A DNA stretch of 5,909 bases from Rickettsia typhi (GTDB taxonomy: Bacteria > Pseudomonadota > Gammaproteobacteria > Burkholderiales > Burkholderiaceae_C), in NCBI GenBank assembly GCA_943325485.2, contig CALPPP020000085.1:1-5909 (forward strand). Reading direction: 5' to 3'. A program made the position numbers and the translations under genes. Positions 1 to 5,909 of the stretch are shown here, one piece after another. Below the pieces are notes generated by a model that was not told where the DNA came from, ran no database searches, and saw only the letters and a list, made by a program, of their open reading frames with translations. Every line of letters begins with the position of its first letter. The stretch's first letter is position 1.

Positions 1-386
1 CCAATTTGCGTCATGCCTGCACGCTGGGCTGCGGCCATGGCTTGCGCCACCCGCTCATAGCGCACGGCGCGGTCACCGCGGATGTGCAGAGGCGACTGCG
101 GTTTCTTTTGTGCCGCTTCTTGCAACAGGGTTTGTAACTTGGCGTCGTCCACGGCAGCATCGTTCCAGAAATACTGGCCCTCGGCGTCCACCGTCAAACG
201 GATGGTTTGCGGCTTGGTGTCTTGCGCTTGGTTGCTGGCGCGGGGCAGCTCGATGTTCACCGCGTGCTTCATCACGGGGATGGTGATGATGAAGATGATG
301 AGCAGCACCAACATGATGTCCACCAAGGGCGTCATATTGATTTCGTTCATCACCTCGTCGCTGTCGTCTTGGGTACCGAATGCCAT
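1..386 (-). CDS. exbD: ExbD, TonB-system motor subunit (3' end cut off by window)
   Basis: ExbD is an inner-membrane protein that works with ExbB to convert the proton gradient into movement of TonB. The visible 128 residues have a short acidic cytoplasmic start, then the family signature NEINMTPLVDIMLVLLIIF (about residues 14-32) inside a single membrane helix (about 21-40). D23 corresponds to the essential membrane aspartate of E. coli ExbD (D25). A periplasmic domain follows, with the typical HIRGDRAVRYERV stretch near residues 101-113. Family members are usually around 135-140 residues, so only about ten residues and the stop should lie beyond the left edge. The start is the ATG at 384-386, preceded by a good AAGGGG ribosome site (393-398) inside the end of exbB. 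Only 3 bases separate it from the exbB stop, so the two are surely co-transcribed and probably translationally coupled. ExbD is favoured over TolR because of the adjacent tonB and receptor genes. Confidence 0.96.
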   Translation of the reverse strand, partial: MAFGTQDDSDEVMNEINMTPLVDIMLVLLIIFIITIPVMKHAVNIELPRASNQAQDTKPQTIRLTVDAEGQYFWNDAAVDDAKLQTLLQEAAQKKPQSPLHIRGDRAVRYERVAQAMAAAQRAGMTQI

Positions 387-389
387 GGT

Positions 390-1079
390 CTACCCCTTGG
401 CTTTCACACGTGAGCCCGTCATCAAAAGCGCATGCAAGTCATGGGCAAATCGGTTCATGCGGGTGATGATGGCTTTGTTGGCTCGCACCAAGGCGTTGTA
501 GCCCAGCACCGCCGGAATGGCCACCGCCAAACCCAGCGCCGTCATGATGAGCGCCTCGCCAATCGGGCCCGCCACCTTGTCGATGGTGGCTTGTCCGGCC
601 ATGCCAATTTGCATGAGCGCATGGTAGATGCCCCAGACCGTGCCGAACAAGCCCACAAACGGCGAGGTCGAACCCACCGACGCCAGAATAGCCATGCCCG
701 ATTGCAACTCGGCAGTGGCGTCGTCGATGGTGTTTTGCAAGCTGCGTGTGACCCAATCGCTGGCGTCGAGTTCTTTCAGCAACTCGGGTCTGGCAGTACT
801 GGTTTTCAAATGCGCCAAGGCTTCTTGGCCGCGCATGGCCAGCGCGCTGAAGGGGTTGTTCTCTTCATTTCCCAAAGCTTGTAAGCCCCCCGCCACATTC
901 GGGCTGTGCCAAAACGCTTCGATGCGCCCTGCTTGCTTTTGGGCGCTCAAGAAATTAAGCGACTTCAAGATGATGACCACCCAAGACGCCAACGACATGA
1001 CCAGCAGCAAAATCGCCACGAAACGGGTGACGGCGTCGCCCTCGGTCCATAAATTGATGAGTCCAAATTCGTTGTTCAT
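390..1079 (-). CDS. exbB: ExbB, TonB-system proton channel subunit
   Basis: ExbB (229 residues, normal length for the short form) belongs to the MotA/TolQ/ExbB family. It forms the membrane pentamer that houses ExbD and energises TonB. Three membrane helices are visible: about residues 19-39, 128-152 and 171-195. The second contains the hallmark SPFVGLFGTVWGIYHAL (139-155). The third contains GPIGEALIMTALGLAVAIPA (171-190). E175 matches the conserved membrane glutamate of E. coli ExbB (E176), and T147 and T180 match its polar T148 and T181, so the proton path looks intact. The long loop between helices 1 and 2 is cytoplasmic, as usual. The ATG at 1077-1079 lies 9 bases after the tonB stop, with a modest purine-rich AAAGAG stretch as ribosome site. 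The stop TAG (390-392) is followed within 3 bases by exbD. TolQ is the main alternative but does not fit the neighbours. Confidence 0.97.
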   Translation of the reverse strand: MNNEFGLINLWTEGDAVTRFVAILLLVMSLASWVVIILKSLNFLSAQKQAGRIEAFWHSPNVAGGLQALGNEENNPFSALAMRGQEALAHLKTSTARPELLKELDASDWVTRSLQNTIDDATAELQSGMAILASVGSTSPFVGLFGTVWGIYHALMQIGMAGQATIDKVAGPIGEALIMTALGLAVAIPAVLGYNALVRANKAIITRMNRFAHDLHALLMTGSRVKAKG

Positions 1080-1088
1080 GTCTGCTCT

Positions 1089-1784
1089 TTATTCCAAAGT
1101 GAATTGAATCGGTACTTGGTACCACATGGCCTCTGCCACACCGCCTCGCTTGCCTGGCACGTAGCGCCAGCGCATGGCCGCCTCCATTGCTGACTTGTCT
1201 AAACGCTCGAACCCACTGGAAGTGAAAAGTTCTGCCTTTTGAGGACGGCCATCTTCGCCGATCAGCACTTTCACCACCACCCGACCCTGCTCGCCCAAGC
1301 GCTTGCTCATGCGCGGATAGTCTGGCGGCGGATTGTGCAGGTAATCGGCTTTGGAGGTCGGCAACTCCACTTTCGCAGGAGGTGGCGGGGCGGGTGCTGC
1401 TGGCGGTGGGCTGGGAGGCGTCGGGGGCGCAGGGGGTGCTGGTGCAGCCGCAGGCACCGCCGGCGCGGTGGGCGCTGCTGTGGGCGCACTAAGCACCGCA
1501 GCTGGCGCGGGGCTCACCACGGGTGGCGCAGGTGTCAAGACCGGCTGCACGGTTTGTGGCGGGGGCGGGGGCGGCACAGGCTTAGGCGGCTCCACCGGTT
1601 TGGGTGGTTCGGGCGGCTTAAGGGGGGGAGGAGGCGGGGGCGGGGGCGGTTCTGCTTGGCTGATGGCCATGATAGGCACCACCACTTCCACCATGCGCTG
1701 CAGCAAGCCTTGGTGCAAAGCCCACAGCGCAGCAAGGTGGAACAGCACCACGCTGGAGACGATGAGAGAGGTGCGGGAGTTCAT
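1089..1784 (-). CDS. tonB: TonB energy transducer with extreme proline-rich linker
   Basis: TonB spans the periplasm and passes energy from ExbB/ExbD to outer-membrane receptors. The 231-residue protein has an N-terminal membrane anchor (about residues 6-24) with a histidine (H16) at the place where TonB proteins carry the functionally important anchor histidine. A linker (46-136) follows in which I count 48 prolines in 91 residues, including a run of nine (46-54). The C-terminal domain (about 148-231) has the expected landmarks: DYPRMSKRLGEQGRVVVKV (155-173) with the YP motif, and MRWRYVPGK (204-212). It ends in a strand (YQVPIQFTLE) that would pair with receptor TonB boxes. I chose the ATG at 1782-1784. 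A TTG directly upstream would add one residue but is less likely. The ribosome site is weak (TTGGG), and the gene starts 15 bases after the PepSY stop, so coupling to upstream translation is plausible. Only a short stretch (56-68) carries Lys/Glu, and residues 71-137 have no charge. Confidence 0.96.
   Translation of the reverse strand: MNSRTSLIVSSVVLFHLAALWALHQGLLQRMVEVVVPIMAISQAEPPPPPPPPPLKPPEPPKPVEPPKPVPPPPPPQTVQPVLTPAPPVVSPAPAAVLSAPTAAPTAPAVPAAAPAPPAPPTPPSPPPAAPAPPPPAKVELPTSKADYLHNPPPDYPRMSKRLGEQGRVVVKVLIGEDGRPQKAELFTSSGFERLDKSAMEAAMRWRYVPGKRGGVAEAMWYQVPIQFTLE
1374..1649 (-). repeat. Proline/alanine low-complexity linker tract in tonB
   Basis: This is the part of tonB that encodes the proline-rich spacer. 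The coding strand is strongly C-rich and the plus strand carries many G runs, including G7, G5 and G5 at 1622-1646 and two G5 runs at 1561-1571. Charged KP/EP-type units occur only at its beginning (protein residues 56-68). The rest is uncharged Pro/Ala/Val/Ser/Thr. Such tracts commonly vary in length between relatives. It also creates a long glycine-rich open frame on the opposite strand that is an artefact of composition. Confidence 0.85.
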
Positions 1785-1799
1785 CAACCCAAGATTGTC

Positions 1800-3344
1800 T
1801 CACCGAGCAAGGGCCGCTGAGCTTGGCTTGGCAACAGCTCTGCCCTTGTATGCCATGCGCAGGCCCAAAACACCAAACATCAGCAAGATGGCCAAAACAA
1901 AGCCCGACACCACGCCGTTGTGAACCTGGCGGCCCCATACGCTTAAAAAATTCCATTTGTGCAGGTAACTGAAGCTCCAACGCTCGGCTTTGGCTGCGTT
2001 GGGACTGATGTCAGCCAAGACCCCGGTGGCGGTATCCACAAACACACTGGCGTTCACCGGCGCACCATAATTTAGGCGCCACACAGGCACACGCTTGTTG
2101 CGAAAATCATATTCAGGTCCAAAACGGGTGACCAACTCGACAGATTCGATGGCTTGGCGTGGCACGCCGGTAAAGCCCTCACCGAGTTGCAAAGCCAGTT
2201 CGCGGTCGCCTTGGCGCCACACCTCACCGCTGTTGGCCATCAGGTACAAGGGTTCAGCCAAGGGGCTACGGCCGTCAAACCTGGCTTTTCGAATCTCCTG
2301 AGGGGTCGTGGGTTGCTTGTCTAGGGATTTGGCAAGGCTTAGGCGGTACATCCACTGTTGGCTTTCATGGCTGCGCACCAAGCTCAAACCCTGCACATTC
2401 AGACCCTGGGTGATTTGGCTCCATTGGGTATGCAAGGCAAAATCCATCTGGTCAACCTTCATAGGTGCCGATAAGCGCAAATTGGACGCGGGCTTGGGAC
2501 CTGCGTTTTGCAGCAAATGCCACAAACCACTGATGGCCAACAGCAGCAAGGGGAGGCTCAGAAGATAGGCTGCACCTCTGTGCCAATGTTTCACGCCTGG
2601 TGCTGGTGTTTTGCGGCGCACCCCAATTAACAAGCCCAGACCCGCCAAAGCGGTTACCAACAGCGCTGACATCAGCAACCCCACCAGCAAGACACGCACG
2701 ACTTCGTTGATTTCCCCCAGCCAACTTGCGCTGTGCAAATACCTGAACACGGTCTGCAACTGGCTCTTCAATCGGTTGTTAACCCCAGCCAACACGCCTG
2801 TTTCGGTATAGACAAAAACCACGGTGTCATCATCATTGTCAAAGGACACCCTGTAGACCGGCAGCAAGCGATTGACCGAAGGATACTCGCCAGTGAAGTC
2901 GCTGATCTTGCGCACCTCATGCACTGGCGTTTCGGGCAATCCCATGAAATGACGCGCCAAAAACAAAGCTTGTTTGTAATCTTGGTCTTTCAATTCAAGG
3001 CCATCGGACAAACGGAAATACCGGCGTGCCTGACCCGCGTCTTGCGTAACTTGCAACAAGTTCTCGTCTTCGCCCACCACGATGCGCACCATGCTCACCT
3101 GATCGATCTGCGCTTGCCGCAGTGTGTCAGCGATGGGCTTCATGCCCTGAAGTTGCAAAGGACGTTGTGGCGCTTGAAACACCTGTTGCTGCGGCCCAAA
3201 AAGACTCAGGTAGGTGTGGATCAAACCCGAGCTGCACCACAGCACCAGCACCACGCCTGCCACCCACGCCAAAGCACGGTGCCAACGCATGGCCTGGGCC
3301 TGCCAGCTGGCAGGTCGCGGCGAGATGTGGGGGATCGTGGTCAT
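1800..3344 (-). CDS. PepSY-family membrane protein, duplicated, putative haem-binding reductase
   Basis: This 514-residue inner-membrane protein resembles the PepSY-TM (PiuB/FoxB-like) family, often encoded beside TonB-dependent receptors. FoxB of Pseudomonas is a haem-containing siderophore reductase, so a reductase role here is reasonable inference. Four membrane helices are visible (about 24-44, 214-241, 257-279, 477-498), with two large periplasmic domains between helices 1-2 and 3-4. The protein is a tandem repeat. W21-H22-R23...S39-G40-x-x-H43 is matched by W254-H255-R256...S272-G273-x-x-H276 with identical 21-residue His spacing, and Y202-L203-H204 by Y460-L461-H462. The PepSY-like stretches 163-186 and 421-444 also correspond (PVYRVSF/PVWRLNY and TETGVLA/TATGVLA). 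Arginine- and lysine-rich ends and the 242-256 loop (VRRKTPAPG) place both termini in the cytoplasm. The ATG at 3342-3344 overlaps the receptor stop (ATGA) and has a GGAG site 6 bases upstream (3351-3354). An acidic cluster (DNDDD, 169-173) occurs only in the first half. Catalytic role and substrate are unproven. Confidence 0.88.
   Translation of the reverse strand: MTTIPHISPRPASWQAQAMRWHRALAWVAGVVLVLWCSSGLIHTYLSLFGPQQQVFQAPQRPLQLQGMKPIADTLRQAQIDQVSMVRIVVGEDENLLQVTQDAGQARRYFRLSDGLELKDQDYKQALFLARHFMGLPETPVHEVRKISDFTGEYPSVNRLLPVYRVSFDNDDDTVVFVYTETGVLAGVNNRLKSQLQTVFRYLHSASWLGEINEVVRVLLVGLLMSALLVTALAGLGLLIGVRRKTPAPGVKHWHRGAAYLLSLPLLLLAISGLWHLLQNAGPKPASNLRLSAPMKVDQMDFALHTQWSQITQGLNVQGLSLVRSHESQQWMYRLSLAKSLDKQPTTPQEIRKARFDGRSPLAEPLYLMANSGEVWRQGDRELALQLGEGFTGVPRQAIESVELVTRFGPEYDFRNKRVPVWRLNYGAPVNASVFVDTATGVLADISPNAAKAERWSFSYLHKWNFLSVWGRQVHNGVVSGFVLAILLMFGVLGLRMAYKGRAVAKPSSAALAR
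3341..3344 (-). other. ATGA stop/start overlap, receptor to PepSY gene
   Basis: The receptor's TGA stop (3341-3343) shares bases with the ATG of the PepSY gene (3342-3344). This arrangement usually means the second gene is translated by coupled or reinitiating ribosomes, giving linked amounts of both proteins. It argues that the PepSY protein works on whatever the receptor imports. Confidence 0.9.
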
Positions 3345-5476
3345 TTCATGCTCCAGGTCAAGCCCACCATATAGCTGCGCGGTGCGCCTGGCGAGTACGT
3401 GTTTTGGGTGTTGGGGGTGAACGCACCGCTCTTGTAGGAACTGGATGCGCTGTCGGCATACCGCCGGTCTTCTAGGTTACGGATCTGGCCCCATACCTCC
3501 AAGCTGCGCAACAACTGATGGGTGGCGTTGAGGTTCCACAAGGTATGGCCTTCATAGCTCACGGTATTGAGGTTGTTCATCCAATATTGGCTTTGGCGAA
3601 CCATGCCCAGCGCTACCCGGGTCGCCGGTGTGGGCTTCCAACCCATTTGTCCATTCAAGGTGTGGTTGGGTGCCTGGGGCATGGTTTTGCCAGAATAGTC
3701 TTCGGTTGCGCCCAGCTTGTAGGTGACAAAGCGGTGCTTGGCCACAGTTGCGCTGATGTACCAGTCCCACGAAATATGCTGCTGACTGAGAGCCAATTCC
3801 AGACCTTGGCTTTGGGTTTTTCCCGCATTGCGGTTTTCACTGTTGCCGGGTGAGATCGTGTAGGACACGATGGTGTTGTCACCCGTCAACTGGTAGAGCG
3901 CCGAGTCCATGCGAATGCCATTGGCAAGCAAGGTGCGCCAACCAATTTCGGTGTTTTCATAGGTTGAAGGCGTGAGTTCCGGAATGGCGCTTTTGCCATA
4001 CAACTGACTGACCTCAGGTGGGGTGAAGCCGCGACTGAGGTTGCCATACACACTGCTGACGGCATTGACCGCATAATTGGCACCCAACTTAGGGCTGAAC
4101 TTGGCAAAGCTGCGCACCTCATTGGCGGCACCAAAGTCGGCGCCGGGTTTCAAGCTGTTTTTAAAGTCGTATGCAATGCTGTCATAGCGACCACCTGCCA
4201 CCAAACGCCAATCTGGAGCCGGGGAGAATTCCCATTGCGCAAACAACGCATCGTTGGCAATGCCTACGCCGTAATTTCTCACGCCTCGAGGGTTGGCCGT
4301 GTTGTTGAGCACAAAAGAGATATAGCGGCCTTGCGCATCTTTTCTGACCAACAAATTGTCAGACACATAGTCGTTTTGGCTGCGGTCAATATAAATGCCC
4401 GAAATTAAACGGGCATTCAACCATCCCAGTTCTTGGACATGTTTGATGTCAACACCGACCGACTCCACATGGTTGTTATTGATACTGCCGTTGATCACTC
4501 CTACTGCAGGACAGGTAGTGCCAGAGACAGCTGTGCAGCTTGAAATGGTGTAACTCGGCGTCTGTCCATGGTCGTTGTTGCGAGCAAACGCTGTGACCGT
4601 CGTCAAGCCGTTGGCTGTGGTTTCGCCTTCCCAAGCCAAGTTGGCGCGAGTGGTTTTGTCTTTGCGCCAGGTAAATGTGTTGATGCTTTTGCCTGGGTTG
4701 GTGCGGTAGTCGTTTTCAAACAAACTACCCGTCATATCGGCGTCAAGATCGGTATAGACCAAGGTGGCTTTCAACCAAGAAGACAGGCCTAAGTTGTAAT
4801 CACCACGCAGGGTCAGAGAGTCTTTTCTCCCACCGCTGTATTGCTGCCAATTGTCATGTTCACGGTACGAGCTGTAATGCGACAAGCGCAAGCCCATATC
4901 GCCCCAGGTGTTGCTCGCGCCCGTATCCCATCGTGAATAGCCTTGAATGGCGTCTCCTCTGAGGCCAACATAGCCCGTCGGCGTTCGCGACGGCGCCAGG
5001 GTTAAAAAGTTCACCGCGCCGCCCACAGCATTGCTGCCATACAAAGACGAAGCCGCGCCTTTGACCACCTCTACGCCGCCTGAGCCGTTCATATTGGTTT
5101 CATTCAAAGCGTTATGGTTAAACACACCCAAGGGTCTGATAGGAATGCCGTCTTCCAAGTACTGGTAAACCGCATTGGTACTGATAGGTTGGCGAATACC
5201 CATGCTGTGCTGCTCATTGCCCAAGTCATTCCAAAAAACGCCAGGAATACGGTTGACGATCTCGCCCACGCTTTTGGCCTTGTCCGCATCCCAAGTTTCT
5301 TGACTGACCGCTCCAATGGAGACGGGTGTTTCGCTCAGTTTGGTTGCAGTGCGCGAACCTGACACCACCACCTCTTGCAAGCTCTGCTGGTCGGCGTTTA
5401 CGGCACCTTGCGCCATGAGCATGATGATCGGCAACAAGCCATGCAGCCAAGCACGGTGTGAAAAATAACAAGACAT
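3341..5476 (-). CDS. TonB-dependent outer-membrane receptor, probably metal-complex uptake
   Basis: This is a 711-residue receptor: a 22-strand barrel with an N-terminal plug that imports scarce ligands using TonB. A signal peptide covers about residues 1-28 (hydrophobic LLPIIMLMAQGAV, likely cleavage after VNA). The TonB box is near 33-39 (LQEVVVS). The plug shows ETPVSIGAVSQE, GEIVNRIPGV (71-80), a YLEDGIPIRP stretch (105-114) and the conserved GGVEVVKGAASSLYGSNAVG (133-152). The barrel end has the family C-terminal signature NLEDRRYADS (667-676) and YSPGAPRSYMVGLTW (694-708). The last residues are W-S-M-K, so the usual terminal aromatic is not quite at the end. Two cysteines eight residues apart (C314, C322) probably lie in an external loop and could form a disulfide. 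The frame extends 12 residues upstream to an ATG at 5510-5512, but the start at 5474-5476 has a strong ribosome site and gives a clean signal peptide. Neighbouring PepSY and Ton genes suggest iron-siderophore uptake. Copper or haem cannot be excluded. Confidence 0.95.
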   Translation of the reverse strand: MSCYFSHRAWLHGLLPIIMLMAQGAVNADQQSLQEVVVSGSRTATKLSETPVSIGAVSQETWDADKAKSVGEIVNRIPGVFWNDLGNEQHSMGIRQPISTNAVYQYLEDGIPIRPLGVFNHNALNETNMNGSGGVEVVKGAASSLYGSNAVGGAVNFLTLAPSRTPTGYVGLRGDAIQGYSRWDTGASNTWGDMGLRLSHYSSYREHDNWQQYSGGRKDSLTLRGDYNLGLSSWLKATLVYTDLDADMTGSLFENDYRTNPGKSINTFTWRKDKTTRANLAWEGETTANGLTTVTAFARNNDHGQTPSYTISSCTAVSGTTCPAVGVINGSINNNHVESVGVDIKHVQELGWLNARLISGIYIDRSQNDYVSDNLLVRKDAQGRYISFVLNNTANPRGVRNYGVGIANDALFAQWEFSPAPDWRLVAGGRYDSIAYDFKNSLKPGADFGAANEVRSFAKFSPKLGANYAVNAVSSVYGNLSRGFTPPEVSQLYGKSAIPELTPSTYENTEIGWRTLLANGIRMDSALYQLTGDNTIVSYTISPGNSENRNAGKTQSQGLELALSQQHISWDWYISATVAKHRFVTYKLGATEDYSGKTMPQAPNHTLNGQMGWKPTPATRVALGMVRQSQYWMNNLNTVSYEGHTLWNLNATHQLLRSLEVWGQIRNLEDRRYADSASSSYKSGAFTPNTQNTYSPGAPRSYMVGLTWSMK

Positions 5477-5479
5477 GAT

Positions 5480-5489
5480 TCCCTCTCTT
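5480..5489 (-). promoter_or_regulatory. Ribosome binding site deciding the receptor start
   Basis: On the minus strand AAGAGAGGGA lies 3 bases before the ATG at 5474-5476, with the GAGG core about 6 bases away. It supports the shorter 711-residue receptor. The upstream ATG at 5510-5512 would add a charged Arg-rich stretch (MFVRTARAREGI) before the signal peptide and lacks a comparable site. Confidence 0.75.
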
Positions 5490-5529
5490 GCACGCGCTGT
5501 GCGTACGAACATTGAAAAATGAAAGTGCC

Positions 5530-5547
5530 GCCGAGGAAAACTTCGGC
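5530..5547 (-). terminator. Short hairpin between the DUF2946-like gene and the receptor gene (weak terminator or attenuator)
   Basis: On the minus strand GCCGAAG-TTTT-CCTCGGC can fold into a 7-bp stem with one A/C mismatch and a TTTT loop. A T5 run lies about ten bases further on (5515-5519), not directly after the stem as in a strong intrinsic terminator. It may partly separate expression of the small upstream gene from the receptor, or it may be chance. No folding energy was computed. Confidence 0.25.
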
Positions 5548-5552
5548 CGCTT

Positions 5553-5569
5553 GTTCAATCAAGGTTCAA
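5553..5569 (-). repeat. TTGAAC direct repeat, 11-bp period, at the head of the receptor leader
   Basis: The hexamer TTGAAC occurs twice on the minus strand (5564-5569 and 5553-5558), starting 11 bases apart, which is about one helical turn. The first copy overlaps the stop codon of the upstream gene. The spacing would suit a regulator binding one face of the DNA, but two hexamers are weak evidence. It does not look like a Fur box. Confidence 0.3.
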
Positions 5570-5909
5570 AGTACGGGAGGTCCGCGAGAAGGCAGCGGCG
5601 GCGCGGTAGCCGACGCGATATGGGCCGCTGCAGTCGGTTGCAGGGCATGGGAAAGGGGTGAAACAGGCGCTACTTTCACCGAGCTGGGAGAGGGTGGCAA
5701 AGCCACTGGCAAGCACAAGGCGCAGTCCATGGTTCCGTGGCTGGGTACAGCGCTGTCGTTGCCGTCCATGGCCACCAGTTTGAGCATGCCGCCGCTGGTA
5801 CACACCAGTTCGGTGGCCTTGGGCGCCACCAAAGAAGAGGCCATCGCCACACCCAAAGACAAAGCAAACCACACCAGCACGAAGCGGGTGAGGTGGCGCA
5901 GTTGTCTGA
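5566..5909 (-). CDS. DUF2946-like small exported Cys/His protein (5' end cut off by window)
   Basis: The frame is open to the right edge, giving 113 visible residues. The true start is probably just outside. A GTG at 5878-5880 is possible but would cut into the basic start (RQLRHLTRF) that precedes the hydrophobic segment VLVWFALSLGVAMASSLVA, which looks like a signal peptide. After it come a Cys in ELVCTSGG (visible residue 36), a His (57) and MDCALCLP with a C-x-x-C pair (62, 65). The tail is Pro/Ser/Ala-rich with two more histidines. This Cys, Gly-Gly, then His and C-x-x-C order matches DUF2946, a family without established function. The residues could bind a metal such as copper, but that is inference. 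It precedes the receptor by 89 bases in the same direction, so it may belong to the same regulon or operon. Recognition rests on motif memory, not on a search. Confidence 0.7.
   Translation of the reverse strand, partial: RQLRHLTRFVLVWFALSLGVAMASSLVAPKATELVCTSGGMLKLVAMDGNDSAVPSHGTMDCALCLPVALPPSPSSVKVAPVSPLSHALQPTAAAHIASATAPPLPSRGPPVL

Noticed and set aside
432..1107. Plus-strand frames opposite exbB (432-884 and 628-1107)
   Set aside because: Composition shadows of exbB. The ExbB frame holds all family motifs and the tight spacing to its neighbours.
1785..1787. TTG start for TonB
   Set aside because: An ATG follows immediately and gives the same protein minus one residue.
1351..1923. Long glycine-rich open frame on the plus strand opposite tonB
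   Set aside because: It is the mirror of the proline codons in the TonB linker. TonB has clear family motifs and the antisense frame has none beyond glycine runs.
2733..3374. 213-codon open frame on the plus strand opposite the PepSY gene
   Set aside because: No recognisable domain, and it lies antisense to a well-supported gene with membrane helices and a coupled start.
5477..5512. Twelve-residue N-terminal extension of the receptor
   Set aside because: It would put several arginines and a glutamate before the signal peptide and has no good ribosome site. The ATG at 5474-5476 has one.
5477..5565. Fur box or CueR-type copper operator before the receptor
   Set aside because: I looked for GATAATGATAATCATTATC-like and ACCTTGC...GCAAGGT-like patterns. 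ACCTTG and CAAG occur but the spacing and symmetry do not fit.
5555..5872. Alternative 105-codon frame overlapping the DUF2946-like gene
   Set aside because: It lacks a signal peptide and the Cys/His motif. The neighbouring frame has both and a more natural protein composition.

Overview
All recognisable genes lie on the minus strand and read from the right edge to the left edge. Together they form one compact TonB-dependent uptake locus. In transcription order they are: a small exported Cys/His protein of the DUF2946 type (5' end outside the window), a TonB-dependent outer-membrane receptor, a PepSY-type inner-membrane protein, TonB, ExbB, and ExbD (3' end outside the window). The outer-membrane receptor and the Ton system indicate a Gram-negative bacterium. 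The moderately high GC content and the style of the ExbB, ExbD and TonB proteins suggest a betaproteobacterium, perhaps Burkholderiales/Comamonadaceae. This placement is inference from sequence style, not from a marker gene.

Layout. The DUF2946-like gene (5566-5909) is followed by an 89-bp gap (5477-5565), the only sizeable gap between genes. It holds a paired TTGAAC direct repeat, a short hairpin and the receptor's ribosome binding site. The receptor gene (3341-5476) overlaps the PepSY gene (1800-3344) by four bases (ATGA). tonB (1089-1784) follows after 15 bases, exbB (390-1079) after 9 and exbD (1-386) after 3. From the receptor onward this looks like a single transcription unit. No stretch over 300 bases lacks a gene, and I see no tRNA, rRNA, insertion sequence, CRISPR array or integration site.

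How the parts fit. The receptor would bind a scarce ligand at the cell surface. ExbB and ExbD form the proton-driven motor, and TonB transmits its energy across the periplasm to the receptor's TonB box. The PepSY protein resembles the membrane family that includes the siderophore reductase FoxB. It is built from two tandem halves with matching histidines, which suggests haem binding and electron transfer to the imported metal complex. The small exported protein could handle a metal through its Cys and His residues. The substrate cannot be read from the sequence: a ferric siderophore is the default guess, and copper or haem remain possible.

Novelty. Most of the window is recognisable biology. 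The parts most worth a second look are the duplicated PepSY protein with its symmetric histidines, the uncharacterised DUF2946-like protein at the head of the locus, and the extreme proline-rich TonB linker.
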